Shown: one piece after another, positions 1-9,257 of the stretch
Layout of the letters: each line of letters opens with the position of its first letter
How positions within the stretch are numbered: position 1 is the stretch's first letter
Virus record (IMG/VR): IMGVR_UViG_3300042868_010659
Span: 1 to 23,812 of that record
DNA from: a virus
Length of the DNA stretch: 23,812 nucleotides
Direction: 5' to 3' (one strand)
Notes under the pieces: generated by a model
What the model saw: only the letters and a program-made list of their open reading frames with translations
What the model was told of the DNA's origin: nothing
Database searches by the model: none
Translations under genes and position numbers: made by a program

Positions 1-75
1 AAAAGTTATTTCAAGTGGTAAAATTATATCTTTATCACTTACATTTAAACTAAATCTATAATAATTATTATTCAC
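1..75 (-). CDS. 5' end of an unidentified gene, probably virion protein (runs off window)
   Basis: A reading frame begins with GTG at 75-73 and stays open for 25 codons to the window edge, giving a peptide that starts MNNNYYRFSLNVSDKDIILP. The GTG lies inside the last codons of the 579-aa gene, and the two genes share the 8 bases GTGAATAA (start codon of one, stop codon of the other). The next gene junction upstream has the same 8-nt overlap (ATGTCTAA), which is the main reason to believe this start. No ATG is available in the frame before the edge. The product cannot be identified from 25 residues; its place directly after two tail-type genes suggests another tail or baseplate protein. Confidence 0.55.
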   Translation of the reverse strand, partial: MNNNYYRFSLNVSDKDIILPLEITF

Positions 76-1807
76 AATTGTCAGTTGTTGGTTGGTTTAT
101 CAAGGTAGTAGTCACAACATTAGTTCTTAATATTGGTCTTTGTAAAAATAATGCGTTTTTAAATGGGTAGTGTGCACCATTTGTAAAAGGGTAGTCAACA
201 CCAACACCATCACCATCTATAAATCCATAAGTGTAGATATCTCTCCACATAAAAGTTTGGTCATATTCGGAATACCACGCATATTTTGGAACATTATCAA
301 CATCGTTTCTATTTCCAAACTCCAAATAATCACTAAAAACCCTTATTGGTATTTCGTGATGTGCTTGATAAGCATAACCACTCGGAAAATTAATATTTGA
401 ATTATCATAAAAATAAGTTGAGTTAAAAGAATACTTGTGGTATATTGGTGATAGTACGTATTCTTTTTGTTCTTTATAATTATACTCACAAAAATCACCT
501 TTAATTATATTATTTTCATTTAATAACTTATTGTAATAAAAGAATTGTCCTGACGCCGCAGGATATTCGTAATTTTCTAATAGTATATAATCTTTATTTG
601 ATAAAGACGAATGATTCCACCAAGTATCAATATTATCCCTTTGGAAATTGAACCCCCAACCGATGTCTAACCCTACGGGACTTCCATCTATATTAATTGC
701 AGGTGGGTTAAACCATCCCATATAACCTCTATGAACAAAAGTCAAAAATAAATTTGTTACAGGTTTTCCGTTGTTATCTTTTAATCCGGATATACTTATA
801 TCTTTATCAAAACTAAACGTAAATGACTTAGACCCATCTTTAACCGATACTCTTTGTGTTTGATTTGGTGTAAGTGCAGAATATTCAAGTTTTGATTTTA
901 CAGAAAACGGATTAGTTTCAAAACCAGCCTGAACCAAATTTCCGTCATCACCATTAGTTAGTATTTTATTTAATCTTATATAATAGATAGATTTGGTTTC
1001 ACCGCTATTTTGTATATTACTAATCCTTTTAAAATTACCATAAGTCCCTGTTGTTGTTTCAACAGGTGGAAATTTCAAATCAAAAATTGTAAATACGTTT
1101 TCTTCTGAACCATAAGACCCATCACCTAAACTATAAACTTGGTGTGTGGTCTTTCCTCCTAATCCTGCGGGGTTTGATGGTATTGATAACTCAACGTATT
1201 CACCTACTGATAGATTATGGTTTGTTCCACAATAAAAATAAACTAACGATTTACCGTTAAGTGTTCCTGTATCAATAACAAAAGGTATTCCATCAGAAAC
1301 TATAAAGTTATTTGTAACATTAAACCTTTCGTTTGTATATGACATAGGTTGTTGTGTGTCACTACTAAATGGATATGACACATAAATTGACCAATTATAT
1401 GTTGTTGAACTTTTTGGAACAAACTCTACGTGACCCGTAATACCACTACTTCTAATAAATGTAAATTCACTAAATTGTGGGTATCCTTCCCAAGGTGAAC
1501 CAGGAAGAGCACTTGCATTTGCAATAGAATTTGTGTAGTATAAATCGTTTTTGAATGGTGTGTAATTTGTTTGACCTGAAATCGTATTTTGAAATATATT
1601 TACAATTTTTCCTGCGATTCTAAATACATCACTTTCTTGTCTTTCCTTATCAAATTGTTCTGCTTGATTGATAACGGCAGACCTATCACCCTCAACCATT
1701 GTTCTCATATCACCAATCAATGGTGGTTGAACCCAAACGTCTTTGTCGGTGTTAGACGCATAACGTTTTGAACCTAAAACAATTAATATTTCGTTTTCAT
1801 TAGACAT
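68..1807 (-). CDS. Unassigned 579-aa protein, probable baseplate/tail structural component
   Basis: A 579-residue protein rich in Asn, Ser, Thr, Tyr and Phe, with short alternating beta-type stretches, few charged clusters, no signal peptide and no transmembrane helix; this composition is typical of phage tail and fibre proteins. I see no catalytic motif. Its start ATG (1807-1805) overlaps the stop of the 1668-aa gene by 8 nt (ATGTCTAA), so translation is probably coupled. The gene order gp25-like, gp6-like, 1668 aa, 579 aa parallels the T4 order 6-7-8, so a gp8-like wedge role is possible by position only; T4 gp8 is 334 aa, and I see no convincing sequence match. Host-binding or fibre-attachment roles are equally open. 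Confidence 0.75.
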   Translation of the reverse strand: MSNENEILIVLGSKRYASNTDKDVWVQPPLIGDMRTMVEGDRSAVINQAEQFDKERQESDVFRIAGKIVNIFQNTISGQTNYTPFKNDLYYTNSIANASALPGSPWEGYPQFSEFTFIRSSGITGHVEFVPKSSTTYNWSIYVSYPFSSDTQQPMSYTNERFNVTNNFIVSDGIPFVIDTGTLNGKSLVYFYCGTNHNLSVGEYVELSIPSNPAGLGGKTTHQVYSLGDGSYGSEENVFTIFDLKFPPVETTTGTYGNFKRISNIQNSGETKSIYYIRLNKILTNGDDGNLVQAGFETNPFSVKSKLEYSALTPNQTQRVSVKDGSKSFTFSFDKDISISGLKDNNGKPVTNLFLTFVHRGYMGWFNPPAINIDGSPVGLDIGWGFNFQRDNIDTWWNHSSLSNKDYILLENYEYPAASGQFFYYNKLLNENNIIKGDFCEYNYKEQKEYVLSPIYHKYSFNSTYFYDNSNINFPSGYAYQAHHEIPIRVFSDYLEFGNRNDVDNVPKYAWYSEYDQTFMWRDIYTYGFIDGDGVGVDYPFTNGAHYPFKNALFLQRPILRTNVVTTTLINQPTTDNCE

Positions 1808-4800
1808 CTTGATTCAATATATATTTAGTTATGTATCTACTTATTGCACTTTTTCCAACATTCAAACCAAAATAAAAATGGTATGGTGAACCAACTAAAA
1901 ATGTATTTGTTTGTCCATTAGGGAATGTTTCATCTGTTCCGTTTGCATTGGAGTTGTATATGTACCCTCTTCTACCGTATGGTGTGATGTTATTAAAGTA
2001 GTTTGATAACGGTGATTGGTAAAAACTCAAATCTTGATATTTTTGTGAATAGAATCCGTTACCTTGTAATCCTGTGTCCCAATCGTTTGTGTCTGAACCA
2101 AATATTGTAGGAACTGTTTGTTGGTTCAAAGTCCATTGATAAAAAGGTACTTCTTGTGTTTTTGGAAACCCATAGTAATTTGTAAGAGTAGGGGTAAATG
2201 TAGTTATTCCCGGACTCACAACAAGTCTGTTTTCAGTACTTGATGTAAAGAATACACCGACAGTTGCTGGTCCTGATGTTGCAAGATATATGTCACCTGC
2301 ACCATCGTATTCATCTTCACTAAATCCAGCAACACCATATTCAGAGTTAATACTAAATAACTGAACAATGTCACCATCCATTCTGTCATCACTTCTAGAA
2401 AACATTTTGTTAATTGATGCATCTCCTAAACCAATTAATGCTGATAAAAAGTTGGTATTTAAAAGTCTTGATATAATAAATAACTGTAAAAGGTCTGATG
2501 TGTCATTAAATGACGTTGTTTTAATTGTATCAACAATATAACCTTGAAATTGTGGGTTTGCACATATTTCTTGTGTGAACTCATCTCTTGGTCCTAAGTC
2601 CATTATCGTTGTTGGAAATAATATATTTCTTTCATTTGCACCTCCAAAATCAACAGGTTGTTGTGATGGGTTAATTATGTTCCCTTGTAATGGTACTTGA
2701 CCAACAAAATCGGTACCATTATATGGTGTTGACCTATAAAAGAAAGAGTTTGTTGTTCCTGATGTATAGAAAACAGGTCCTTGACCTGGTCTATAAATGG
2801 AATCATAAGTTCCACAAAACTTATACTTTTTGGGTTGTCCTAAAATGTTAAAGGTTAATTGTTTTTTAAACGAAAACATATAAAGTGTACCATTAACCCA
2901 ATTGTTTTGAAAAACGTGAGCAAAGATTCCTCTACAAGCACCAAACATCATTCTAAATCTAGCCTTCCATTCTGAAAAGTTTTTTAAATCTTTTACTATG
3001 TTAACTATATATGGTTTTTGAATAAACTGATAACAACCATTTTTTACTCTTGTCGGGTCTTCGTTTTGTGGACAAGGGTCAATTACAGTAAAACTATTAG
3101 TTGCGGGGTCAACTTGGTAACAATCAAGTGGCACCATTCCAGCACAATCAAAAGTAGATAACACACTACTTGTTGCTCCTGTATTATCTGGTCCAAAATC
3201 TTGAGCATTATTAGATGTGTCAGTAGCTTGAACTAAAAAGTTAGAGGAAGGCCCCGAACTATTATAGACATATATTGCAAAATTATCATTTTGATGTAAT
3301 AAATGTGATATATTACCATTTGATATTTGTTGTTTGTCCGATGTTGGTAATCTATCCGACCTAAAAACTAATTTAGGGTTTGGTCCGGCGATTGTAACAC
3401 CCAATGAAGGTAGTGTTTGTTGATATGTGAATGAGTAATTTCTTCCTTGAAAACTACTTAATGGGTTGAAATCATTTCCTGGTGTCTTATTTGATGTTAA
3501 AAGTGAACCTCCTTCAACATTACCTTGATAAACTGTATCATAAAATTTTAAATTTTGGTTTGCAATTCCATTATCAGAAACTGTTGATGTATTTATCCAA
3601 TAACTTAACGGTTGTGGAAAAGTACTTTGATATCCTGTAGTTGATTTATCCAATGAAGAATAAAATCTAATTGTACTAGACGTAACAGAACTAAACTGTG
3701 TGTTATCAACTTGAAAATTAAAGGGTTCGTGATACAGTGTTGATGTTGAATAGGGGGCTGAGTGTGATTCGGGTGTTTGTGAGTTAACATACCAAGGTTG
3801 ACCTACTCCGGTATTCGGTTGTACAGGTATGTTTAAATAATACTCACCACTTATTATTGGACCATTACCATATGAATACCCAAATAATCTTGACAAGTCA
3901 TACTGAATATTTTGTTTATCACTGTAAGGGTCAACACCTCTTACTAAAAACACAATCTCTTGATTTTTCCAAGAATCGCCAATTAATGTTAATGGATTTA
4001 TTAATTCAGTTCTGTTATTGTTATTTGCATCACGATAATATATATTCTGTAATTTATTTAAAAAATACTTTCTTAAAAGACTTGATTGGTCGTATTGTGA
4101 CGCAGGGTTTGGGTTTGTAGAAACCTGTATTCCATCCACCATTAAATCAGCACTTAATGCGGTCATACCTGTCACCACTTGAAAATATTCAAAACCGGTT
4201 TTAAACAAGTACTCTTTTTCTGTAGTAGTTCCTGACACCGCAACATTTATAGTTACAGGTGTACCACCTATAGGGTTAGCATATGTTATTGGTACATTTG
4301 TAGTTGTTGTGAAAGAAGACCCTGTAATTGCATTTGAACCAAACTGATTAGATATTGTTAATCCTGTTATGTTTCTATCATTTATGTTTGTTGTATCGTG
4401 AAAAGTCACAAGTGACCCCGGTGTTAATTGACTTAAACTTCCTTGGTCAAGTAGTAATATCAACATATTATCATAAATCGGAGCACTACCATTGATTACT
4501 GTTTGAATTTGGTTTGGTGCCGTCGTATCAAAATATCTTGTTTTTAAATTTGCAAGATTTAAAGATTGTGCAAATGTAACGTCTCTTTGTCCAACCCATT
4601 TATCGTTTGTTAAATCTGCAACCAGTGGTACCCCAATTTCAGGTGCGGTTGGATATCCCGCAATACCATATCTAATCCCATAACTGTCTGCTTGATATTT
4701 TTGGTTTTCCACAGTGTTGTTACCGTTATACTCTGTTGGGTCTAAATAACAAAAATACGTAGGGTATCCTCCACTCAGAATTTGGTCTCCATTATTATCA

Positions 4801-6806
4801 AAGGTACAGATATTTGTGTTTGGTACACTTCCCCAAAATACGTTTGAATTAACGTCAGCTAATAATGAATTATTACTTCTTGAAGTTACCGTATAATCTC
4901 CAAATTGAGTATTTTGACTTGACCCGTCGCTTGTAAATAACCCACCTTGTATTTCATCAGTTTCAGTGTCTGGAACGTCACACGCACAAGCTTCACAATC
5001 AGGGTAGGACATCATCGGTAACGTTAACCCTTTGAATTTGAATTGTGTTAATAATGGTGATACTTTGATTGCAAACAACGTGGCCGCTGCAGTCAAAGCA
5101 ATTGCCGATAACCCATAGACAACCGTGAGTCCAACTGCAGGAAAAGCCGATACTGCGGCTATCCCCGATTGAACCGCTAAATAAACTAAAAGTCCAGGTA
5201 TCGCAATCGCCAACGCCCACTTCAATATTGGCCAAGCAAGTGCCAATACGTGTAAAACAGGTATTAACGCAACAAATACAGGTGTAAATATAGTAACAAA
5301 TAGATTGAATAAGAAAAATATAAAATCAAAATTCTTTACCCCGTCATTAACAGGAAAACGATTGTTAGTGGTCGTACATCTTCTATCTGTAATTTCTTTT
5401 ATACCTAAATGTCTAAATCTATTATACCCCCATTTCCATCTGTCAATGAAGTTTGCAATGGTATATACTTTATTATAATTAAATTCGTAGAATCTATCTT
5501 CACAATTAATTGCTTCACTAATCATTTGAAGTCCTTGTGATGTTGTTGCATCACCATAATCATTCCAATCCAAACTAAATGCGTAGGATTTGTTTTGTGC
5601 AACAGAACCTGCGGGTGGATTTGTGGATGTCCATCCCCATTCTTTAATGTTTGGAACTAAATAATCTGCTCTTAATATGTTGTTTTCTAATCCCGCTTCG
5701 TTTTGATATTGAATTCTGAATCTATACCTACCTTTTGTTGGTATTCCTATTTTTGGGTCGTTTGATAATATTTGTTCTCCAAATTCATTAGTTGTTACAT
5801 AATCTAAATTCATTGGGAGTTCCGTCAACCAGGTTCCGTTATCATCAATAACTTTTCCTCCTTCAGGTAATGGGAATTGTTCTAATATTGGTCTTCCGTC
5901 AACATCGTAATCAATTGTTTGTCTTATTGCTAAAATTGTTCCAGGTGCGGTAACCAAATCACAAAGATTTCCTGTATCTTTTTTTGGTTTACAATTTGTT
6001 TTCAAATAATCTTCTTCGGGTGTAGAAAATATTGAACCCATAAAAATTGAGTGTGGTGTGATTTCAATACCAAAATCTCTTAAATCAAAATCAACTCTTG
6101 TAATTCCTATATCACATAAACCATCTTCGCCCCAAAATGGTGTTATATCCGCATCTGTTTTTATGTTTACTATTTGTGGTAATGAACCTAAATCTGTTGA
6201 CGATTTAAACTGGTCTCCATTAAATTGTTCAGGCCCAGCCAATCCCGCTCTTATAAAGTCGGCAGGTCTTAATGAAAAACAACCAATATTTGAAAGGTCT
6301 AAGTCTAATACAACTGTCTGAACACCAAGTGGCACACCTATAATCATAAAGTCACCACTCTCGTTTGTTTTTACAGTAAACTTATAATATTTTTCATATA
6401 CTTCTAATACTTCCTTTCTTGTTAAGACATCTTCTCTGTCAGGAAATGTTCCTGTTGGTGTGTGTCCGTTGTATTCTTTTCTATAAGGTAAAAGGTTATA
6501 TCTATACCCGTCTTCGTTTTTTTGGTCAACTGTTTTGTATGGGTATAGTGTTGATATTACAACATCGTCTTCGTCTTCCATTTGTAGTGGTACAAAGACA
6601 GATACCGTAGCGTTTGGTACTCCGTAACCACCATTCACGATTACTCTTCCTGCAATTACACCATAGTCAGCACAGAACCTAGTATAAACCTCATCTTGTC
6701 TTATTTTTAAAGATAAAATTTCTAAAAAATCAAAGTCTTGGTTTAAATTTACACGTATATTTTTGTCAACACCAGGTGTTGTTCTTATCCTATAACTTTT
6801 GGTCAT
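1800..6806 (-). CDS. Giant 1668-aa baseplate-locus protein with internal hydrophobic domain
   Basis: A 1668-residue protein. Residues about 48-170 look like a carboxypeptidase-regulatory/transthyretin-type beta sandwich: GRVIVNGGYGVPNATVSVFV followed by the recurring pattern F.V.TNESGDFMIIGVPLG. Residues about 493-583 are almost purely hydrophobic, enough for three or four membrane helices, and are followed by a cysteine cluster (C604, C607, C609). The remaining thousand residues are Asn/Thr/Ser/Gly-rich beta-type sequence like that of tail proteins. It follows the gp6-like gene after a 72-nt gap and overlaps the next gene by 8 nt, so by position it could replace T4 gp7 (1032 aa). I do not recognise it as a named family. 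The membrane-like core is odd for a baseplate protein and might act in membrane contact or DNA entry; that is inference. Confidence 0.8.
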   Translation of the reverse strand: MTKSYRIRTTPGVDKNIRVNLNQDFDFLEILSLKIRQDEVYTRFCADYGVIAGRVIVNGGYGVPNATVSVFVPLQMEDEDDVVISTLYPYKTVDQKNEDGYRYNLLPYRKEYNGHTPTGTFPDREDVLTRKEVLEVYEKYYKFTVKTNESGDFMIIGVPLGVQTVVLDLDLSNIGCFSLRPADFIRAGLAGPEQFNGDQFKSSTDLGSLPQIVNIKTDADITPFWGEDGLCDIGITRVDFDLRDFGIEITPHSIFMGSIFSTPEEDYLKTNCKPKKDTGNLCDLVTAPGTILAIRQTIDYDVDGRPILEQFPLPEGGKVIDDNGTWLTELPMNLDYVTTNEFGEQILSNDPKIGIPTKGRYRFRIQYQNEAGLENNILRADYLVPNIKEWGWTSTNPPAGSVAQNKSYAFSLDWNDYGDATTSQGLQMISEAINCEDRFYEFNYNKVYTIANFIDRWKWGYNRFRHLGIKEITDRRCTTTNNRFPVNDGVKNFDFIFFLFNLFVTIFTPVFVALIPVLHVLALAWPILKWALAIAIPGLLVYLAVQSGIAAVSAFPAVGLTVVYGLSAIALTAAATLFAIKVSPLLTQFKFKGLTLPMMSYPDCEACACDVPDTETDEIQGGLFTSDGSSQNTQFGDYTVTSRSNNSLLADVNSNVFWGSVPNTNICTFDNNGDQILSGGYPTYFCYLDPTEYNGNNTVENQKYQADSYGIRYGIAGYPTAPEIGVPLVADLTNDKWVGQRDVTFAQSLNLANLKTRYFDTTAPNQIQTVINGSAPIYDNMLILLLDQGSLSQLTPGSLVTFHDTTNINDRNITGLTISNQFGSNAITGSSFTTTTNVPITYANPIGGTPVTINVAVSGTTTEKEYLFKTGFEYFQVVTGMTALSADLMVDGIQVSTNPNPASQYDQSSLLRKYFLNKLQNIYYRDANNNNRTELINPLTLIGDSWKNQEIVFLVRGVDPYSDKQNIQYDLSRLFGYSYGNGPIISGEYYLNIPVQPNTGVGQPWYVNSQTPESHSAPYSTSTLYHEPFNFQVDNTQFSSVTSSTIRFYSSLDKSTTGYQSTFPQPLSYWINTSTVSDNGIANQNLKFYDTVYQGNVEGGSLLTSNKTPGNDFNPLSSFQGRNYSFTYQQTLPSLGVTIAGPNPKLVFRSDRLPTSDKQQISNGNISHLLHQNDNFAIYVYNSSGPSSNFLVQATDTSNNAQDFGPDNTGATSSVLSTFDCAGMVPLDCYQVDPATNSFTVIDPCPQNEDPTRVKNGCYQFIQKPYIVNIVKDLKNFSEWKARFRMMFGACRGIFAHVFQNNWVNGTLYMFSFKKQLTFNILGQPKKYKFCGTYDSIYRPGQGPVFYTSGTTNSFFYRSTPYNGTDFVGQVPLQGNIINPSQQPVDFGGANERNILFPTTIMDLGPRDEFTQEICANPQFQGYIVDTIKTTSFNDTSDLLQLFIISRLLNTNFLSALIGLGDASINKMFSRSDDRMDGDIVQLFSINSEYGVAGFSEDEYDGAGDIYLATSGPATVGVFFTSSTENRLVVSPGITTFTPTLTNYYGFPKTQEVPFYQWTLNQQTVPTIFGSDTNDWDTGLQGNGFYSQKYQDLSFYQSPLSNYFNNITPYGRRGYIYNSNANGTDETFPNGQTNTFLVGSPYHFYFGLNVGKSAISRYITKYILNQDV

Positions 6807-6878
6807 TGGTCTTTTTTAAAATAAATAGTTATGTTCCTATTTTTAAAAATAGACGTAAATTCAACAAAATAAACAATC
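6807..6878 (-). promoter_or_regulatory. 72-nt leader of the 1668-aa gene: palindrome and TATTTAT motif
   Basis: The gap between the gp6-like stop and the 1668-aa start holds a perfect 16-nt palindrome, CTATTTTTAAAAATAG (6837-6852), and, 14 nt before the ATG, CTATTTATT (core 6821-6827 read on the minus strand). The same TATTTAT core occurs before four other genes here, and three times before the gp25-like gene. A promoter or processing site for a separate structural transcript is plausible; neither element is a consensus host promoter. Confidence 0.35.
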
Positions 6879-8717
6879 TTATCTGAAGTCCACCGTTTTA
6901 AGATTTTTAACTCTTACTTTAATGTCTTTGTTATCAAATCTTATTTGGTATATTTGTGAAGGTTCTGCAAAAATAGTATCGTCAATTAATGAGATTTCTC
7001 TTGTTGTTTTATTAACGTATTTTTGTGATGTCTCTGAAGAAGAATAAAGACCACCAACTTTATTATAAACTTTTAAATCAGATAATGTGGAAACACCGCC
7101 TGTGTTTTGTATCAATCTTCTAATGTCCGATACATTTACATTTTGACCCATTTCCCTATTACCAGGTGCCATATAATCGGTTATTGAATTAATGATTTCT
7201 GTAATTACTTGACCTTGATTTCTATCTGACTCCAATACAACAAATATCTCAAACTCCAAGTCAATAACTTTTGCAACATCAATAGAAATATAATCATTAA
7301 CCATTCTATATTTTGATAAGTAATTTGCTAAGTTACTCTTTAAATTGTTAGGAACAACTTGTGTTAGTTTACCTGATGTGTCATAAGATAAAAGTTGGAC
7401 TGTAACTTTGTTGTTTTTTTCAGTTATTGCTACTTTTGCAGGTGCTCCAAATTTTCCTGGCATCGTATCTATTAATGATTTGTAATCACTAACTGTAACC
7501 GCTCTTTTTTGTGCTGCAAAATTAAACGACACCATATTTCTAACTTCTTCTGTTGTCGGTGGATTAGCCCCACCAATTGCTGCGGTCACGTTAGTTACCG
7601 CCAATGATTGTTGAACATTCGTATTTATAGCATCAGATGGCCCATTCACAGCAAAATCAATTGTTCCTATTTGATTAATTACTCCAACTCCGACATTTGT
7701 AGAAATACCACCACCAATTCTATATTGTACAAAGATTGTTGTACTTGGTTGTACTGTTAATCCAAGACCTATATTATTTTGGTAATTTCCAAGGTCTAAT
7801 TTAATACCGTTACGAGCAAACTCTTGTAATTGTTGATTTGGTGTTGTTGTTCCTCCACCAAATTGTATTCTTAAAAATCCTTCAGGGGTGTATTCTGTTA
7901 TAAACCTATTTTCTGTTTTAATATATTTTCCAACTTTAATACCGGCACTATCTGTTGGTTTAGTCGTATCTTCAATGAATACCGTATCTTCTGCAAGGGC
8001 ATCTACTTCATACCATCTTCCTTGGTCACTTAAAAATTCTGAATATGTAGGTATACTAGGATAACTAGTCCCGTCTTTTTGTATAATAGATGTAACACCT
8101 AAAACGTTTCTTTCAGGAAGAAAGAATTCAAAAAACGGAACTACATCAGATGGGTTTATTACTCTTTTAAATACCTTTGTTGTCCCATTAACAACGACTT
8201 CTCTTTTTGTTATAACGTAATTGACTATTTTATTATTAGCATCAAATGTTGGTATTTTGGTTCTATTTACAAAACCTTCTTGATTATATTGTGTTGAAAA
8301 GTCAATATCATAAACAGTTTCAAAGGTATTACCTCCTCCATTAAATTGTGAACCCGCTCTTAAAATACCTAAATATCTATAATCTTCACTATCACCAAGT
8401 GGTGGTACAACTATAGAGACATCAACCACAGCAACTGAAGGTCTGTACCCCGGTATTTTCAACCCATATGTTCTTGCAATGTTATAAATAGAAGACCTTT
8501 GTTGGGCATATTGTAATACTGTTTCTTGTATACTTCTGTCAATATGAAAATGTAGGTTGTCACCAATAGCAGCGTTTAAATCCATCAACACAGAAAAGAT
8601 GGATGCATCATTAAAGTTCTGTATTAACTCTGGGTAATACTGTTTTGTGTAATTGATTAAGTCCTGTCTTAATCCAGCAAAATCTCTATTTGTATAATTA
8701 ATTTTTTGATTAGCCAT
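6879..8717 (-). CDS. Baseplate wedge protein, T4 gp6-like
   Basis: A 612-residue protein (T4 gp6 is 660). The N-terminus INYTNRDFAGLRQDLINYTK, followed by YYPEL and the segment SIFSVLMDLNAAIGDNLHFH, is the hallmark of the gp6/gpJ-type baseplate wedge family. A central part around residues 390-430 (TTEEVRN, AQKRAVTVSDYKSLI) matches the conserved core of these proteins. In T4, gp6 dimers join wedges into the ring around the hub and drive the sheath-contraction switch. The start ATG at 8717 is 2 nt after the stop of the gp25-like gene, so the two are surely cotranscribed; gp25 and gp6 are direct partners in the wedge. Cytoplasmic assembly, then virion component. Family assignment is firm; fine function is by homology. 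Confidence 0.92.
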   Translation of the reverse strand: MANQKINYTNRDFAGLRQDLINYTKQYYPELIQNFNDASIFSVLMDLNAAIGDNLHFHIDRSIQETVLQYAQQRSSIYNIARTYGLKIPGYRPSVAVVDVSIVVPPLGDSEDYRYLGILRAGSQFNGGGNTFETVYDIDFSTQYNQEGFVNRTKIPTFDANNKIVNYVITKREVVVNGTTKVFKRVINPSDVVPFFEFFLPERNVLGVTSIIQKDGTSYPSIPTYSEFLSDQGRWYEVDALAEDTVFIEDTTKPTDSAGIKVGKYIKTENRFITEYTPEGFLRIQFGGGTTTPNQQLQEFARNGIKLDLGNYQNNIGLGLTVQPSTTIFVQYRIGGGISTNVGVGVINQIGTIDFAVNGPSDAINTNVQQSLAVTNVTAAIGGANPPTTEEVRNMVSFNFAAQKRAVTVSDYKSLIDTMPGKFGAPAKVAITEKNNKVTVQLLSYDTSGKLTQVVPNNLKSNLANYLSKYRMVNDYISIDVAKVIDLEFEIFVVLESDRNQGQVITEIINSITDYMAPGNREMGQNVNVSDIRRLIQNTGGVSTLSDLKVYNKVGGLYSSSETSQKYVNKTTREISLIDDTIFAEPSQIYQIRFDNKDIKVRVKNLKTVDFR

Positions 8718-8719
8718 AG

Positions 8720-9184
8720 TTAAATATTTATAATGACAAATTCTCTTCCACCGAAGGCTTTATTTTCGTCTGTGTAATCAATTTTTATTTTTGCAGTGTA
8801 TTCTGCGGTATTTGCACCTGGTACTCTAAATATACTAGCCTGACCTAACAATTCATAATTTAACTGTCCGGTAACTTCATCACTTTCAGTATATGGTTGT
8901 ATTGTGATACTATTAATTGTTAAATTTGGTATGTACTTAGCCACCTGTTCTTCAATTTCTGACTTTATACTTTCAAAAGTTTCTCCATCAAGTGGTTCAA
9001 AAATAAATTCATATAATCTTGTACCAAAATCAGGTAAATAATATCTACTACCTCTTCTAGTTAAAAGTAAATGTAATAAATTTGACCTAATTTCATCATT
9101 CGCAAATTCTGTAAGTAATAAATAATCCCCTACACTACTTTGTCTGAAAGGAAAGTTTATACCGTATGTTGTTCCATTTGCCAT
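8720..9184 (-). CDS. Baseplate wedge protein, T4 gp25 / GPW family
   Basis: A 154-residue protein (T4 gp25 is 132). It has the GPW/gp25 signature: an early F..E....V..NL.HLL.T pattern (here TEFANDEIRSNLLHLLLTRR), then G.R.Y.PDFGTRL and FEPLD. The C-terminal half carries the expected strand pattern and an extra beta hairpin. gp25-like proteins sit at the inner baseplate, bind the gp6-type wedge ring and start sheath polymerisation; homologues serve the same role in type VI secretion and phage-tail-like bacteriocins. The gene opens the structural unit, following a strong terminator, so it needs its own promoter in 9185-9230. It ends 2 nt before the gp6-like gene. Confidence 0.93.
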   Translation of the reverse strand: MANGTTYGINFPFRQSSVGDYLLLTEFANDEIRSNLLHLLLTRRGSRYYLPDFGTRLYEFIFEPLDGETFESIKSEIEEQVAKYIPNLTINSITIQPYTESDEVTGQLNYELLGQASIFRVPGANTAEYTAKIKIDYTDENKAFGGREFVIINI

Positions 9185-9230
9185 ACTAATAAATATAATA
9201 TAGTGTAATTTCTAATAAATAGACATAAAT
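9185..9230 (-). promoter_or_regulatory. Candidate promoter region of the baseplate operon (three TATTTAT copies)
   Basis: This 46-nt gap lies between the terminator of the DUF5522-like gene and the gp25-like start, so an initiation site is expected here. On the minus strand it holds three TATTTAT cores (9225-9231, 9215-9221, 9189-9195), the last only 4 nt before the ATG. No TTGACA/TATAAT pair with proper spacing is visible. The motif is close to the reverse complement of the T4 late-promoter core TATAAATA, so it should be treated as a candidate, not as a T4-type late promoter. Confidence 0.4.
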
Positions 9231-9257
9231 AAAAAAATCCCTACTTTCGTAAGGATT
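9231..9257 (-). terminator. Intrinsic terminator with GAAA tetraloop, stop codon inside the stem
   Basis: On the minus strand AATCCTTAC pairs with GTAGGGATT across a GAAA loop (arms 9257-9249 and 9244-9236, one T-G wobble), followed at once by five T. The TAG stop of the DUF5522-like gene (9243-9241) is in the descending arm, so the last codons also encode the terminator. It separates this small gene from the baseplate operon. Confidence 0.85.

Noticed and set aside
8725-8732. TATAAATA on the minus strand just before the gp6-like gene
   Set aside because: It is formed by the last codons of the gp25-like gene (ATT ATA AAT ATT) and lies 7 nt before the ATG, leaving no leader; coincidence is more likely.
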